64,000 bases of DNA, taken from Kribbella sandramycini. GTDB lineage: Bacteria > Actinomycetota > Actinomycetes > Propionibacteriales > Kribbellaceae. Every line of letters starts with the position of its first letter. Position 1 is the first letter of the stretch. This document shows positions 8,129 to 17,158 of this stretch, piece after piece. Made by a program: the position numbers and the translations under genes. The stretch is from assembly GCF_013131805.1 (NCBI RefSeq), contig NZ_JABJRC010000002.1:558001-622000 (forward strand), given 5' to 3'. The notes below the pieces were generated by a model, which worked only from the letters and a program-made list of their open reading frames with translations, searched no databases and was not told the origin of the DNA.

Positions 8129-9838
8129 CTATTCGGCGCGGCCGTTGACGATGACGCCGCCCATCCGGTCCAAGCCCGCGCGGTGCCCGGGGTCCGGATC
8201 GAACATGTTGCCGTGGGCGTCGCTGAAAGGTTCGGTCGCGTAACCGCCGAGGCCGACGTAGCTGTCGCGATACGGACCCGGCTCGGCGCCGACGACCGAG
8301 GCGCCGAACTCCGGGCGGGACGGGTCGCCGCCCGGGGCGCCGACGTCCTCGACGACGCCGTACCCGCCGGCGTCCGGCACAACCGGAGTCGTGGCATCGG
8401 CCGCCGCATCGAGGCGGTGCTCGACGACCCAGACCTTGTCCTGCGGCAGATGGAGTTCGGCGGTGCTTTGGATCATCCGGCCGGACGGATTGACGCCGAA
8501 GTCGAGCGCACCGGCGGCCACGACCTGGTCGGCCAGGCCGGGTGTGGCGCTGGCGGCGGTGCCGATGACCCGGGCGCCGTAGGAGTGGCCGACCAGAGTG
8601 GTGTTGGCGTCGAGGCCGCCGCGGGCCACGGTCAGGCCTTGCTGGAACTGGGTCAGCGCGGGCGCAGCGGCCTGGGCCGGCGCGTACGAGCCGAAGGCCT
8701 CGCCCAGCCCCGGTGAGTCGTAGCCGAGCCAGGTGATGACCGCGGTGCTGCCGGGTTCGGCACCCGCGCGCGTAGCGGCGTCGTACAGGTTGTCGCCGCG
8801 CTCCAGCGCGCGGCCCGACTCGTTGAGCCCGCTGGCCGCGCCGGGGACGAAAGTGGCGATGTTCGGCGTCCGGTCGGGGTTGCCGTGGGCAACGATGAAC
8901 CGGCCGTTGCCGGTTGGGTCGAAGCCGAGCAGGTAGTACCGGTCGAGCTCGCGGCCCATGGTGTCGAACGTGCCCGGCTTGACGCTGTCGAGGGTCTGCT
9001 GGAGATTGTTGAGGCCCTGGAGCCGGTCCTCGACCGCAGCGAGCTGATTCTGCAGCCTGCTGCGCTCGGCCGCGCGACCGGGAGCGCTGCCGACCCGGTT
9101 GAGCTCGGCCTGGAGCCGGTCGCGTTCAGCTTGGGTCGCGGCGCGGTTCGCGTTCAGGACGCTGCGGTTCGCCTGGTCGCGAACCTCGCTGGGCAGGCCG
9201 TTGAGGTTTCCGATCCGGCCGGGCTGTTCGCGCAGGTACTGCTGTTGCTGGTCGGGGGTGAGACTCTTCCACCAGTCGGCGTTCTGCTGCGCGGTGCCGT
9301 TCGGCGGTGGCGGCGGCAGCGGCGTCCGGTTGGCGTCGCCGCCCGGGGTGAGGGCGGTCTGGACCTGCCCGAGGGTGCCTGCCTGGGTGGCGGCGGCTGT
9401 CATCACCCCCTTGGCGAACAGACCGACCTGGCTGACGAAGAACGCCTCGGCCGGCCCGCGGACGGCGGCCGGCAGCAGGCTGAGCGAGGCATAGAGAGGC
9501 AGGTTCAGGTTGATCAGGCCGGTGAGGCTCGTCTTCGTTCCGGCGACCAGCGACGCGAACGACGACGCCGCCGTCGCGAGCTGGTCGGTCGCCGTGGCGG
9601 TCTCGGCAGCCTTGGTCAACACGCTCCGGGTGGACGCGGCGTACTCGCGTCCGGCGTCGTCCGGCCAGGAGGCGTCACCCGGGCCAGTGCTGAGCCCAGC
9701 GGGCCGCTCGAGTGCCCGGGCCGCGTCGGTGAGCGACTTGGCCAGTGTCTCGACCTCGAGCTCGTTGGTCTGCGGCCAGCCGGAGATCGCCCTGACCTGC
9801 GGCCACAGGTTGAGTGCGCTGGTCGGTTCGGGGATCAC
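8129..9838 (-). CDS. Alpha/beta hydrolase of DUF1023 type with helical N-terminus
   Basis: The 569-residue protein has a helical N-terminal half (about 1-290, including LERPAGLSTGPGDASWPDDAGREYAAST and a coiled-coil stretch QAERDRLQAELNRVGSAPGRAAERSRLQNQLAAVEDRL-like near 240-285). The C-terminal half is an alpha/beta hydrolase whose nucleophile elbow reads TLVGHSYGARV. This architecture is found in actinobacterial proteins encoded beside WXG100-like secretion proteins. It follows two small secretion-like genes with a 3-base gap, so they form one operon. The likely role is that of a secreted hydrolase or lipase-like effector; the substrate is unknown. Confidence 0.8.
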   Translation of the reverse strand: MIPEPTSALNLWPQVRAISGWPQTNELEVETLAKSLTDAARALERPAGLSTGPGDASWPDDAGREYAASTRSVLTKAAETATATDQLATAASSFASLVAGTKTSLTGLINLNLPLYASLSLLPAAVRGPAEAFFVSQVGLFAKGVMTAAATQAGTLGQVQTALTPGGDANRTPLPPPPPNGTAQQNADWWKSLTPDQQQQYLREQPGRIGNLNGLPSEVRDQANRSVLNANRAATQAERDRLQAELNRVGSAPGRAAERSRLQNQLAAVEDRLQGLNNLQQTLDSVKPGTFDTMGRELDRYYLLGFDPTGNGRFIVAHGNPDRTPNIATFVPGAASGLNESGRALERGDNLYDAATRAGAEPGSTAVITWLGYDSPGLGEAFGSYAPAQAAAPALTQFQQGLTVARGGLDANTTLVGHSYGARVIGTAASATPGLADQVVAAGALDFGVNPSGRMIQSTAELHLPQDKVWVVEHRLDAAADATTPVVPDAGGYGVVEDVGAPGGDPSRPEFGASVVGAEPGPYRDSYVGLGGYATEPFSDAHGNMFDPDPGHRAGLDRMGGVIVNGRAE

Positions 9839-9841
9839 CGG

Positions 9842-10159
9842 TCAGTCCTTGATCAGGCGGGTGAGCGCGAGCACGGCGTTCACGGCCTGGAGCCGATACA
9901 AGGCCAGTGCGGCGACGCCACCGTCGAACAGGTTGGTGAAGTCGGTGGGGACCTGACCGGCGACGTCCCCGACGGTCTTGCTCGCGGGCCCGAAACCCGC
10001 GCCGAACGCGGTCCCGATCAGGTCCGTGCCGATCTGGTGCACCGAGTTCTGCAGGGCCGCCTGCAGCAGCCGCATCTCCTCGGTCAGGTCCTCGCCGGTC
10101 TTGCCGAGCGAAGCCACATACGGCTCGGCCTCCTCCAGGAACAGGTGCAGGCCGCTCAT
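9842..10159 (-). CDS. WXG100-like small helical protein
   Basis: This 105-residue protein is predicted to be all alpha. It has helix-turn-helix proportions similar to WXG100/ESAT-6-like type VII substrates but no WXG tripeptide. It starts inside the stop of the upstream YbaB-like gene (ATGA overlap at 10156-10159) and ends 3 bases before the hydrolase gene. The operon context suggests it is a secretion partner or chaperone of the downstream hydrolase. This rests on context and length; sequence similarity to a named family is not clear. Confidence 0.6.
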   Translation of the reverse strand: MSGLHLFLEEAEPYVASLGKTGEDLTEEMRLLQAALQNSVHQIGTDLIGTAFGAGFGPASKTVGDVAGQVPTDFTNLFDGGVAALALYRLQAVNAVLALTRLIKD

Positions 10160-10485
10160 CGCACGCCACCGAGAATGCGGCGCGGTACGTCGAACGCCGG
10201 ATCGGCGACCTGATCCGGATCGGCGATCCCGAGGACGCGCCGCGCCACCCGGCCGGCCTGATCGGCGGCGTCCGCACCGGCCCGCTCGATCGCGGCCAGG
10301 ATCTGCCCGGCCAGCGCAGCCGTGTCATGGGTGCGGTAGATACGCGCATCCAGGTCGAGGGCGCAGACCCGGCCGCGGCCGTCGACCGTCGCGGCGACCA
10401 GCCCGTTGGGTGAGTCGGCGGTGGCGCGGACGTCGTCGAGTTGCCGCTGGATGGCGGCCAGCTCGTCCGCGAGCTCGAACTGCAT
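10156..10485 (-). CDS. YbaB/EbfC-like small protein of secretion operon
   Basis: This 109-residue protein has an N-terminal amphipathic helix (ELADELAAIQRQLDDVRATAD). A beta-hairpin segment (GLVAATVDGRGRVCALDLDARIYR) and a C-terminal helix follow, in the order seen in YbaB/EbfC nucleoid-associated proteins. YbaB-like proteins are frequent in actinobacterial ESX-related loci (for example EspL-type). It is the first gene of the three-gene operon reaching to 8129. The 80 bases between it and the downstream end of glycerol kinase 2 probably hold the promoter. Confidence 0.65.
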   Translation of the reverse strand: MQFELADELAAIQRQLDDVRATADSPNGLVAATVDGRGRVCALDLDARIYRTHDTAALAGQILAAIERAGADAADQAGRVARRVLGIADPDQVADPAFDVPRRILGGVR

Positions 10486-10565
10486 CCTGCTCTCCTCTCG
10501 GTGAAGGTGCTCACGGAGAGGATGGCCCGGCGGCGGGGGAGCGGACGGGGGATGGCCTCAAACGG

Positions 10566-12074
10566 TCATTGATCGGGGCGGATCCAGTTGAAGGTGCGCT
10601 CGACGGCGGCCTGCCAGTTCGCGTACTCCGCCGCCCGGCGGGCCGGGTCGAGATGGGGGAGCCACTGACCGGCGCGGTGCCAGTTGGACCGCAGCCCTTC
10701 GAGATCCGGCCAGTAGCCGACGGCCAGACCGGCGGCGTAGGCGGCGCCGAGGGAGACGGTCTCGGTGACCATCGGGCGGACGACGCGGACGTCGAGCAGA
10801 TCGGCGATGAACTGCATCAACAGGTTGTTGGCGGTCATACCGCCGTCGACCTTGAGCGCGGTGAGCGCGATGCCGGAGTCGGCGTTCATCGCGTTCACGA
10901 CCTCCAGGGTCTGGAAGCCGGTGGCTTCCAGGACCGCGCGGGCCAGGTGGCCCTTGGTGATGTAACCGGTCAGGCCGGCGATCACGCCGCGCGCCTCACT
11001 GCGCCAATGCGGTGCGAACAACCCGGAGAACGCCGGGACGATATAGGCGCCGCCGTTGTCGTCGACCGTCCGGGCCAGCGTCTCGATCTCGGCCGCGGTG
11101 TGGATCAGGCCGAGCCCGTCGCGAAACCACTGCACCAGCGAACCGGTGACCGCCATCGATCCTTCGAGCGCGTACGACGCCGGCTCCGCACCGATCTGAT
11201 ACGCGACCGTCGTCAGCATCCCGTGCTTGGACCGGACGATCTCCTGACCGGTGTGCAGCAACAGGAACGCGCCCGTGCCGTAGGTGCACTTCGCCTCACC
11301 CGCGCTGAAACACGTCTGCCCGAACAGCGCGGCCTGCTGATCGCCGAGCGCCGCGCCGATCCGGACGCCGGGCAGCACCGCGGTCGCCGTCGCGAAGACG
11401 CCCGACGACGGCCGGATCTCGGGCAGGATCGCCCGTGGCACATCGAACGCCGCGAGCAGCTCGTCGTCCCACTCCAGTGTCGCGATGTTCATCAGCATCG
11501 TCCGGCTCGCGTTCGTCACGTCGGTCGCGTGCAGACCGCCGTCCGCGCCGCCGGTGAAGTTCCAGATCAGCCAGGTTTCCATCGTGCCGAACAGCACTTC
11601 GCCGCGTTCGGCGCGCGCCCGCAACCCCGGGGTGTGATCGAGCATCCACTTCAGCCGCGGCGCCGAGAAGTACGTCGTCAGCGGCAGACCGCACAGATCG
11701 GCGAACCGGTCCGGGCCCTCGTCGCCGGCCAGCTCGGTCACCAGCCGATCGGTCCGGGTGTCCTGCCAGACGACCGCGTTGCCGATCGGGCGGCCGGTGG
11801 CGCGGTCCCACAGCAGGCTCGTCTCGCGCTGATTGGTGATGCCGATGGCAACGATCTGCTGCGCGTCGGCGCCGATCTGGCGCAGCGCGGCCGGGACCAC
11901 GCGGGTCACGTTCCGCCAGATCTCGGCCGCGTCGTGCTCGACCCAGCCCGGCTTCGGGAACAGCTGGCGGTGTTCGCGCTGGGCGACCGAGACCAGCCGC
12001 CCGCGCCGGTCGAACAGGATGCAGCGCGTCGAGTTGGTGCCCTGGTCGACCGCGGCGACGTACTGCTCAGCCAT
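10566..12074 (-). CDS. glpK: Second glycerol kinase
   Basis: This 502-residue FGGY-family kinase is clearly paralogous to the enzyme at 2677-4194. It has [14 protein letters not shown] at residues 8-21, [19 protein letters not shown] and the C-terminal [21 protein letters not shown]. It lies 9 bases after an IclR-family regulator on the same strand, the arrangement of glycerol-responsive kinase loci. There is no facilitator or dehydrogenase here, so it would rely on glpF and glpD of the first operon. It may serve under other conditions or act on a related polyol. Confidence 0.92.
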   Translation of the reverse strand: MAEQYVAAVDQGTNSTRCILFDRRGRLVSVAQREHRQLFPKPGWVEHDAAEIWRNVTRVVPAALRQIGADAQQIVAIGITNQRETSLLWDRATGRPIGNAVVWQDTRTDRLVTELAGDEGPDRFADLCGLPLTTYFSAPRLKWMLDHTPGLRARAERGEVLFGTMETWLIWNFTGGADGGLHATDVTNASRTMLMNIATLEWDDELLAAFDVPRAILPEIRPSSGVFATATAVLPGVRIGAALGDQQAALFGQTCFSAGEAKCTYGTGAFLLLHTGQEIVRSKHGMLTTVAYQIGAEPASYALEGSMAVTGSLVQWFRDGLGLIHTAAEIETLARTVDDNGGAYIVPAFSGLFAPHWRSEARGVIAGLTGYITKGHLARAVLEATGFQTLEVVNAMNADSGIALTALKVDGGMTANNLLMQFIADLLDVRVVRPMVTETVSLGAAYAAGLAVGYWPDLEGLRSNWHRAGQWLPHLDPARRAAEYANWQAAVERTFNWIRPDQ

Positions 12075-12083
12075 GCCGGCCCC

Positions 12084-12842
12084 TCACGTGTCGGCTCGCA
12101 GATCCCGGGCGATCGCCTCGGCGGTGGCCCGGACCATCGTGACCAGATCCGCCCGGTGGCGCAGCCGGCTGTCGCAGATCCGCTCGATCCGGCCGGTCAG
12201 GCCGACCGCGCCGACCACCAGCCCGCCCAGCCCGCGGATCGGCGCGGCGATCCCCGCGGTCTCGATCGTGTGCTCCTCGAACTCGCCCGCCCAGCCGCGC
12301 GCCCGGACCGCGGCCAGCTCCTCGGCCAGCCGGGCCGGCTCCAGGATCGTCCGGGTCGTGAACGCTTCCAGCTTCTTCGGCCGCGTCGCGCCGCTGGCAT
12401 CGAACGCCAGCACGGCCTTGCCCAACGCGGTCGCATGCGGTGGCAACGTCGTCCCGACGTCGAGATCCTGATCGCTGTCATCAGGGCGGAAGACGTGATG
12501 CACGACCATCACCTTCGCCTCGACCAGCCGGCCGACCCGGACCACCTCACCGCTACGCGCGGCCAGCGAATCGGCCCAGTTGATCGCGCGGCTGCGCAGC
12601 TCGTTCGGATCCAGGTAGCTCTCGCCGAGGCGGCCGAACGCGTCACTGAGGTGATAGTGCGCGCCGCTGCGATCCTGCTCGACGAACCCGACCTGATGCA
12701 GCGTCCGCAAGATGCCGTGCACGGTCGTCTTGGCCAGGCCGAGCGCGTTGCCGACCTCCGCGACACCGAGCCCGTTCGGCGCGGCCGCGAGCAGCCGGAG
12801 CACGGCCGCAGCCCGCTCGATCGACTGCACACTGCCCGGCAT
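12084..12842 (-). CDS. IclR-family transcriptional regulator (GylR-like)
   Basis: The 252-residue protein has an N-terminal winged helix-turn-helix (about 5-60, GLGVAEVGNALGLAKTTVHGILRTLHQVGFV) and a C-terminal IclR effector domain (about 75-245). The latter contains the family segment LPPHATALGKAVLAF and a GAVGLTG strand. It is co-directional with, and 9 bases upstream of, glycerol kinase 2. This fits a glycerol or glycerol-3-phosphate responsive repressor. The palindrome at 1713-1733 before glpF is a plausible target. I see no equally good palindrome directly upstream of this gene. Confidence 0.88.
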   Translation of the reverse strand: MPGSVQSIERAAAVLRLLAAAPNGLGVAEVGNALGLAKTTVHGILRTLHQVGFVEQDRSGAHYHLSDAFGRLGESYLDPNELRSRAINWADSLAARSGEVVRVGRLVEAKVMVVHHVFRPDDSDQDLDVGTTLPPHATALGKAVLAFDASGATRPKKLEAFTTRTILEPARLAEELAAVRARGWAGEFEEHTIETAGIAAPIRGLGGLVVGAVGLTGRIERICDSRLRHRADLVTMVRATAEAIARDLRADT

Positions 12843-12877
12843 GCCCGCAGGCTACCTGTGAAAGCGGCCCCTGGCTG

Positions 12878-15394
12878 CTACTCGGTAGCGATAGCTTGCA
12901 GCACATCCAGCCGCGCTGCCCGCCGTGACGGCCAGACCGCGGCCAGTACGCCGATCACCCCGGCCGCGAGCACCGCGCCGAGCAGCTGCAGCACCGGGAC
13001 GTCGAGCACCCCGAGCCCGTTGTCGACGAGCACCCGCTGGATCGACGCCGCGGTCACGACGCCGACCGCCAGCCCGAGCAGCGACCCGAGCAGCGCGATC
13101 GCGATCGACTCCACCCGCAGCATCCGGCGCAGCTGCGGCCGGTCCATCCCGATCGCGCGCAGCAGCCCGATCTCGCGGGTCCGCTCGACCACCCCGAGGG
13201 CGAGGGTGTTCACGATGCCGAGGATCGCGATCAGGATCGCCAGCGCGAGCAGCATGCCGATCACCCCGGCCGCGATGTTCACCGGCCCGCGCGCCTGCGC
13301 GGCGTACGCCTGCTGGTCGCGGACCTCGATCGTCGGGTAGTCCTTCAGCCGCTCCAGGATCGCCGGGCCGGCCTGCGCCGTACTGATGCCCTCGGCAACA
13401 TCCACGTAGAGCAGCGAGTCGGCCGGGGCCGCGCCGAGCGCGTCGTACGCGCCGAGGGTCAGGACGACCGCGTTGGCCTGCCGGTTCGGCGCGATGATGC
13501 CGGACACGGTCAGCTCGTGTTTGCCGGTTGTCGTGGTCAGGGTGAACTTCTCGCCGGCGGTCAGGCCGAGCGTCGTGGCCAGCGTGCGGGGGAGCAGCAC
13601 CTCGCCCTTGGCCAGGCCGTCGAGGGTGCCGGAGTCGAGGGTGACCGTGATCGGGCCGTTCAGGGTGCCGGGCGCGACGCCGGTCACGGTGACCGGGGTG
13701 TCGTCGACCTTGCCCTCCTGGCGGCGGACCTGATGGACGGCCGCGACGCCCGCGACCTGCCGGACCTGATCGGCGACCTGCGGGCTGAACGTGTTCGGCG
13801 CGGCCGAGCTGACGACCAGGTCGGAGGTGCCGATCGCGTCCGCGATGCTCTTGTCGATCGAGGCCCGGGCCGAGGCCGCGATCACGATCAGGCCGCTGAT
13901 CAGCGCGACCGAGATCATCAGCGCGGACGCCGTCGCCGACGTCCGCCGCGGGTTGCGCTCGGCGTTGCGGCGGCCCAGCGTGACCGGCGCCGCCCGGCCC
14001 AGCGGGGCGAGCAGCGCGCGGACGACGTACCGGCTGACGAGCGGACTGGTCAGCACGATCCCGAGCAGCGCCATCGCCGCTCCGAGCGCGAGCAGGAACG
14101 CGCCGGGCAGGCCGCGGATCTGATGGGCGATCGCGTAGAAGACCCCGGCCATCAACAACAGGAACGCGCCGGCCAGCAACCGGACCAGCAACGACCGCTC
14201 CGGGATCGTCGCGCCTTCGCGCAGCGCGGCCATCGGCGGCAGCTTGCCCGCGCGCCGGGCCGACGGGTACGCCGCAGCGAGCGTCAGCACGATCCCGATC
14301 AGATAGCAGGCGACGATCGTGGCCGGGCCGACCTGCAGCCCGGTCGTCGGGACGGCGGTGCCCAGGCTGCGGTAGACGAGCTGGATCCCGGCGGCGACGC
14401 CGATGCCGAGCAGCAGCCCGAGCGTCGAACCGATCACGCCGACCACGAACGCCTCGGCCAGCACCGTCGCGGTGACCTGACCGCGGGACGCGCCGATCGC
14501 GCGCAGCATCGCCAGCTCCCGGGTGCGTTGCGCGACCTGCATCGCGAAGGTGTTCACGATCAGAAACGCGCCGACGAACAGCGCCAGCCCCGCGAACATC
14601 AAGAGCACCGAGCTGAACCCGCCGAACGTCGCATCGAGCGCGCTCTCGCCGTCGGCCTCGACCTGCGCCGCCGTCCGCACCTCGACCGTCGCACCGAGCT
14701 TCGTCGCGATGGCGGCCCGGACCTGGTCGGCGTCCGCCCCCGGGGCCAGGGCGACCGCGACCGACGTCCAGCCCGGTTTGCCGAGCAGCACCAGCTGCGC
14801 GGTCGCGGCATCGAAGGTGACCAGCGGCGCGCCCGCGGCCACCCCGGCCTGGGCCGCGGTGGTGATCGCGGTCAGCTCAGCGGTCAGCACGCGGTTCGCC
14901 GTCACGACCCGCACCTGGTCGCCGAGGCGGTACCCGGCGTCCGACGCGGTCGACCGGTCGAGACCGAGCTCGGCCTTGCCGAACGGCTGCTCGCCGCTCA
15001 TCAGCGTGAACAGCGCCGTCCGCGGCGACTGCGGCCAGCTCGCGCCGTACGCCGGGAGGCCGTAGGTCTCGATCGGCTTGCCGTCCGGCCGGAGGATCTG
15101 GACGTCGGCGACCAGCACCTGGCCGCCTGCCTCGGCAACCCCGGGGACGGCGGCCACCTGGTCGGCGAGCTCGGCCGTGACAGTGGCCGGCGGGCCGCTG
15201 CGACCGACCGGATCCACCGGGGTGACGGTCAGATCGGCCGTGCTCCCGGCGTACTGCGCCTTCAGCGCGGCCGACAACGTGTCGGTGAAGACCATCGCGC
15301 CGCCGACGAACGCGACGCCGAGCACGACCGCGACCGTGCACAGCACGAACCGGAGCCGATGCGCGAGGACCGACCGCAGACCGAGTTCGAGCAT
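12878..15394 (-). CDS. ABC transporter permease, FtsX/MacB type
   Basis: The 838-residue membrane protein has the duplicated FtsX layout. A first membrane helix at about 15-37 is followed by a large extracytoplasmic domain (about 40-255), then three helices and a central linker. A second core begins near residue 480 with another outer domain, and three C-terminal helices follow. Each half carries the permease signature REL/REI-ALLRAIGAS/M (LAMLRAIGASRGQ; IGLLRAIGMDRPQ). Its start overlaps the stop of the ATPase gene (TGATG). These systems export lipids, peptides or drugs, or act as mechanotransmitters; the cargo cannot be read here. Confidence 0.9.
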   Translation of the reverse strand: MLELGLRSVLAHRLRFVLCTVAVVLGVAFVGGAMVFTDTLSAALKAQYAGSTADLTVTPVDPVGRSGPPATVTAELADQVAAVPGVAEAGGQVLVADVQILRPDGKPIETYGLPAYGASWPQSPRTALFTLMSGEQPFGKAELGLDRSTASDAGYRLGDQVRVVTANRVLTAELTAITTAAQAGVAAGAPLVTFDAATAQLVLLGKPGWTSVAVALAPGADADQVRAAIATKLGATVEVRTAAQVEADGESALDATFGGFSSVLLMFAGLALFVGAFLIVNTFAMQVAQRTRELAMLRAIGASRGQVTATVLAEAFVVGVIGSTLGLLLGIGVAAGIQLVYRSLGTAVPTTGLQVGPATIVACYLIGIVLTLAAAYPSARRAGKLPPMAALREGATIPERSLLVRLLAGAFLLLMAGVFYAIAHQIRGLPGAFLLALGAAMALLGIVLTSPLVSRYVVRALLAPLGRAAPVTLGRRNAERNPRRTSATASALMISVALISGLIVIAASARASIDKSIADAIGTSDLVVSSAAPNTFSPQVADQVRQVAGVAAVHQVRRQEGKVDDTPVTVTGVAPGTLNGPITVTLDSGTLDGLAKGEVLLPRTLATTLGLTAGEKFTLTTTTGKHELTVSGIIAPNRQANAVVLTLGAYDALGAAPADSLLYVDVAEGISTAQAGPAILERLKDYPTIEVRDQQAYAAQARGPVNIAAGVIGMLLALAILIAILGIVNTLALGVVERTREIGLLRAIGMDRPQLRRMLRVESIAIALLGSLLGLAVGVVTAASIQRVLVDNGLGVLDVPVLQLLGAVLAAGVIGVLAAVWPSRRAARLDVLQAIATE

Positions 15395-16143
15395 CAGCCG
15401 GCCACGGCCGGGTCGAGACTCTTCATCGTGTCCAGCACGGTCTCGGCGGTCGGATCGATCAGCTCCGACCGCAGCCGCCCGTCGGCCAGGAACAGGACCC
15501 GATCGGCGTACGACGCCGCGGTCGGATCATGAGTCACCATCACGACCGTCTGCCCGAACTCGCGCACCGACCGATGCAGGAACCCCAAGACATCGGCCGA
15601 GGACTGCGAATCCAGATTGCCGGTCGGCTCGTCGGCGAAAACCACCTCGGGACGCGACGCGAGCGCGCGGGCGCAGGCGACGCGCTGCTGCTGACCACCG
15701 GACAGCTCCGATGGCTTGTGCTGCAACCGGTCGCCGAGACCGATCGTGTCGATCACCGTCGTCAGCCACTGCTGATCCGGGGACCGGCCGGCCAGATCGA
15801 GCGGCAGGGTGATGTTCTCCAGGGCGGTCAGCGTCGGGACCAGGTTGAAGGCCTGGAAGACGAAGCCGATCCGATCCCGCCGCAGGTGCGTGAGCTGCTT
15901 CTCCGACAGCCCGGCGACCTCGACGTCGCCGATGAAGACCTGCCCCGAGGTCGGCCGGTCCAGACCGGCCAGACAGTGCAGCAACGTCGACTTACCCGAA
16001 CCTGACGGGCCCATGATCGCGGTGAACCGGCCCTTGCCGAAGCTCGCGGTCAACCCGATGAGCGCATCGACCTGCGTCTGCCCACCGCCGTACGTTTTCG
16101 TCACGTCGACGGCGCGCACAGCGGCCTGGTCAGTCACGGTCAT
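15394..16143 (-). CDS. ABC transporter ATP-binding protein (MacB/LolD type)
   Basis: This 249-residue ATPase has Walker A GPSGSGKST at about residues 45-53, the Q-loop FQAFNLVP, signature LSGGQQQRVACARAL and Walker B VVFADEPTGNLD, then the switch His in VTHDP. GNLD after Walker B and a FNLVPTLTALENI segment are typical of the LolD/MacB/FtsE branch that pairs with FtsX-type permeases. It is the first gene of the two-gene exporter operon. Confidence 0.93.
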   Translation of the reverse strand: MTVTDQAAVRAVDVTKTYGGGQTQVDALIGLTASFGKGRFTAIMGPSGSGKSTLLHCLAGLDRPTSGQVFIGDVEVAGLSEKQLTHLRRDRIGFVFQAFNLVPTLTALENITLPLDLAGRSPDQQWLTTVIDTIGLGDRLQHKPSELSGGQQQRVACARALASRPEVVFADEPTGNLDSQSSADVLGFLHRSVREFGQTVVMVTHDPTAASYADRVLFLADGRLRSELIDPTAETVLDTMKSLDPAVAG

Positions 16144-16174
16144 GCGACGAACGCTATCGACTGCCGGTTCCTCG

Positions 16175-17056
16175 TCAGCCGTCGACGCTGATCAGATCGA
16201 CCCCGGCCGACTCCACCACGACCTCCTCGACCGTGCGCTGCGGCAACGGCGGGGGAGTTCCCCCGTGGGACGGGCACAGCGGTTTGTAGTCGCACCAGTT
16301 GCACAGCGGGCCCGGGCTGGGCCGCCAGTCACCCGACTCCAGCGCGCGGCTGATCGCCGTCCACAACGCCGAGACCTTCCGCTCGCAGGCGCGCAGATCG
16401 GCCTCGTCGGGCACATAGCGGACGATCTCGCCGTTGCCCAGATAGACCAGCTGCAACATCGCCGGCACCACGCCGCGCAGCCGCCACAGCACCAGCGCGT
16501 AGAACTTCATCTGGAACAGCGCCTTGGCCTCGAAGAACTCCGACGGCGACCGGCCGGTCTTGTAGTCGACGACGCGGATCTCACCGGTCGGCGCCACATC
16601 GAGCCGGTCGACATACCCGCGCAGGACCAGACCGGACTCGAGCTCGGTCTCGACATACAGCTCGCGCTCGGCCGGCTCCAGCAGATTCGGATCTTCGAGG
16701 GTGAAGTACTTACCGAGCAGCTGATGCGCCTCGGCCAGCCAGCTCGCCAGCTCCTCACCGGAGCTGTCCTCGGCGAACAGCTCGGCCACCTCGGGCTCGG
16801 CCTCCAGCATCTGCTGCCACTGCGGCTCCAGCATCTGCGCCGCCTGCTCCAAAGTGCGCTGGCCGCGCGGCAGATCGAACAACCGCTCCAGCACGCCGTG
16901 CACCACCGTGCCCCGGACAGCCGCGGACGACGGCTTCTCCGGCAGCCGATCGACCACGCGGAAGCGGTACTTCAGCGGACAGGACATGAAATCGGCCGCC
17001 CGCGACGGCGACAACGCACCGCGCGGATGCCCCTGGACCTCGACCGCAACACTCAT
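16175..17056 (-). CDS. RecB-family exonuclease, PD-(D/E)XK with Fe-S-type cysteines
   Basis: The 293-residue protein is an AddB/RecB-type nuclease domain. It has LSPSRAADFMSCPLKYRF near the N-terminus (first Cys) and RGTVVHGVLERLF. The core GEIRVVDYKTGRSP gives D-x-K catalytic residues. The C-terminal cluster LCNWCDYKPLCP gives three more cysteines. Four such cysteines form a [4Fe-4S] staple in AddB-like nucleases. A standalone RecB-like gene near trmI and the proteasome ATPase is a conserved actinobacterial arrangement (Rv2119/Rv2118c in Mycobacterium). It probably takes part in DNA end processing or repair. Confidence 0.88.
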   Translation of the reverse strand: MSVAVEVQGHPRGALSPSRAADFMSCPLKYRFRVVDRLPEKPSSAAVRGTVVHGVLERLFDLPRGQRTLEQAAQMLEPQWQQMLEAEPEVAELFAEDSSGEELASWLAEAHQLLGKYFTLEDPNLLEPAERELYVETELESGLVLRGYVDRLDVAPTGEIRVVDYKTGRSPSEFFEAKALFQMKFYALVLWRLRGVVPAMLQLVYLGNGEIVRYVPDEADLRACERKVSALWTAISRALESGDWRPSPGPLCNWCDYKPLCPSHGGTPPPLPQRTVEEVVVESAGVDLISVDG

Positions 17057-17158
17057 ACCGGAACCCTAGGCGAGCCCGCCGACACTTTGCGCCAGACTCC
17101 CAGGCAACTCCCAGCCGGCTTTCGGTCAACCATCGGTCCCGGTTGCCAAGCTCGTCCC

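Noticed and set aside
12843..12877. A copy of the glycerol palindrome upstream of the IclR gene
   Set aside because: No inverted repeat resembling GTTCGACA/TGTCGAAC is present in this short gap.
9978..13340. Open frame of about 1100 codons on the plus strand
   Set aside because: It runs antisense to three clearly real genes (YbaB-like, glycerol kinase, IclR). High GC keeps it open, and the protein has no recognisable domain.
16175..17158. Longer start for the dioxygenase gene reaching back past 15.9 kb
   Set aside because: The extension is antisense to the recB-like gene and would bury the Tat lipoprotein signal inside the protein.
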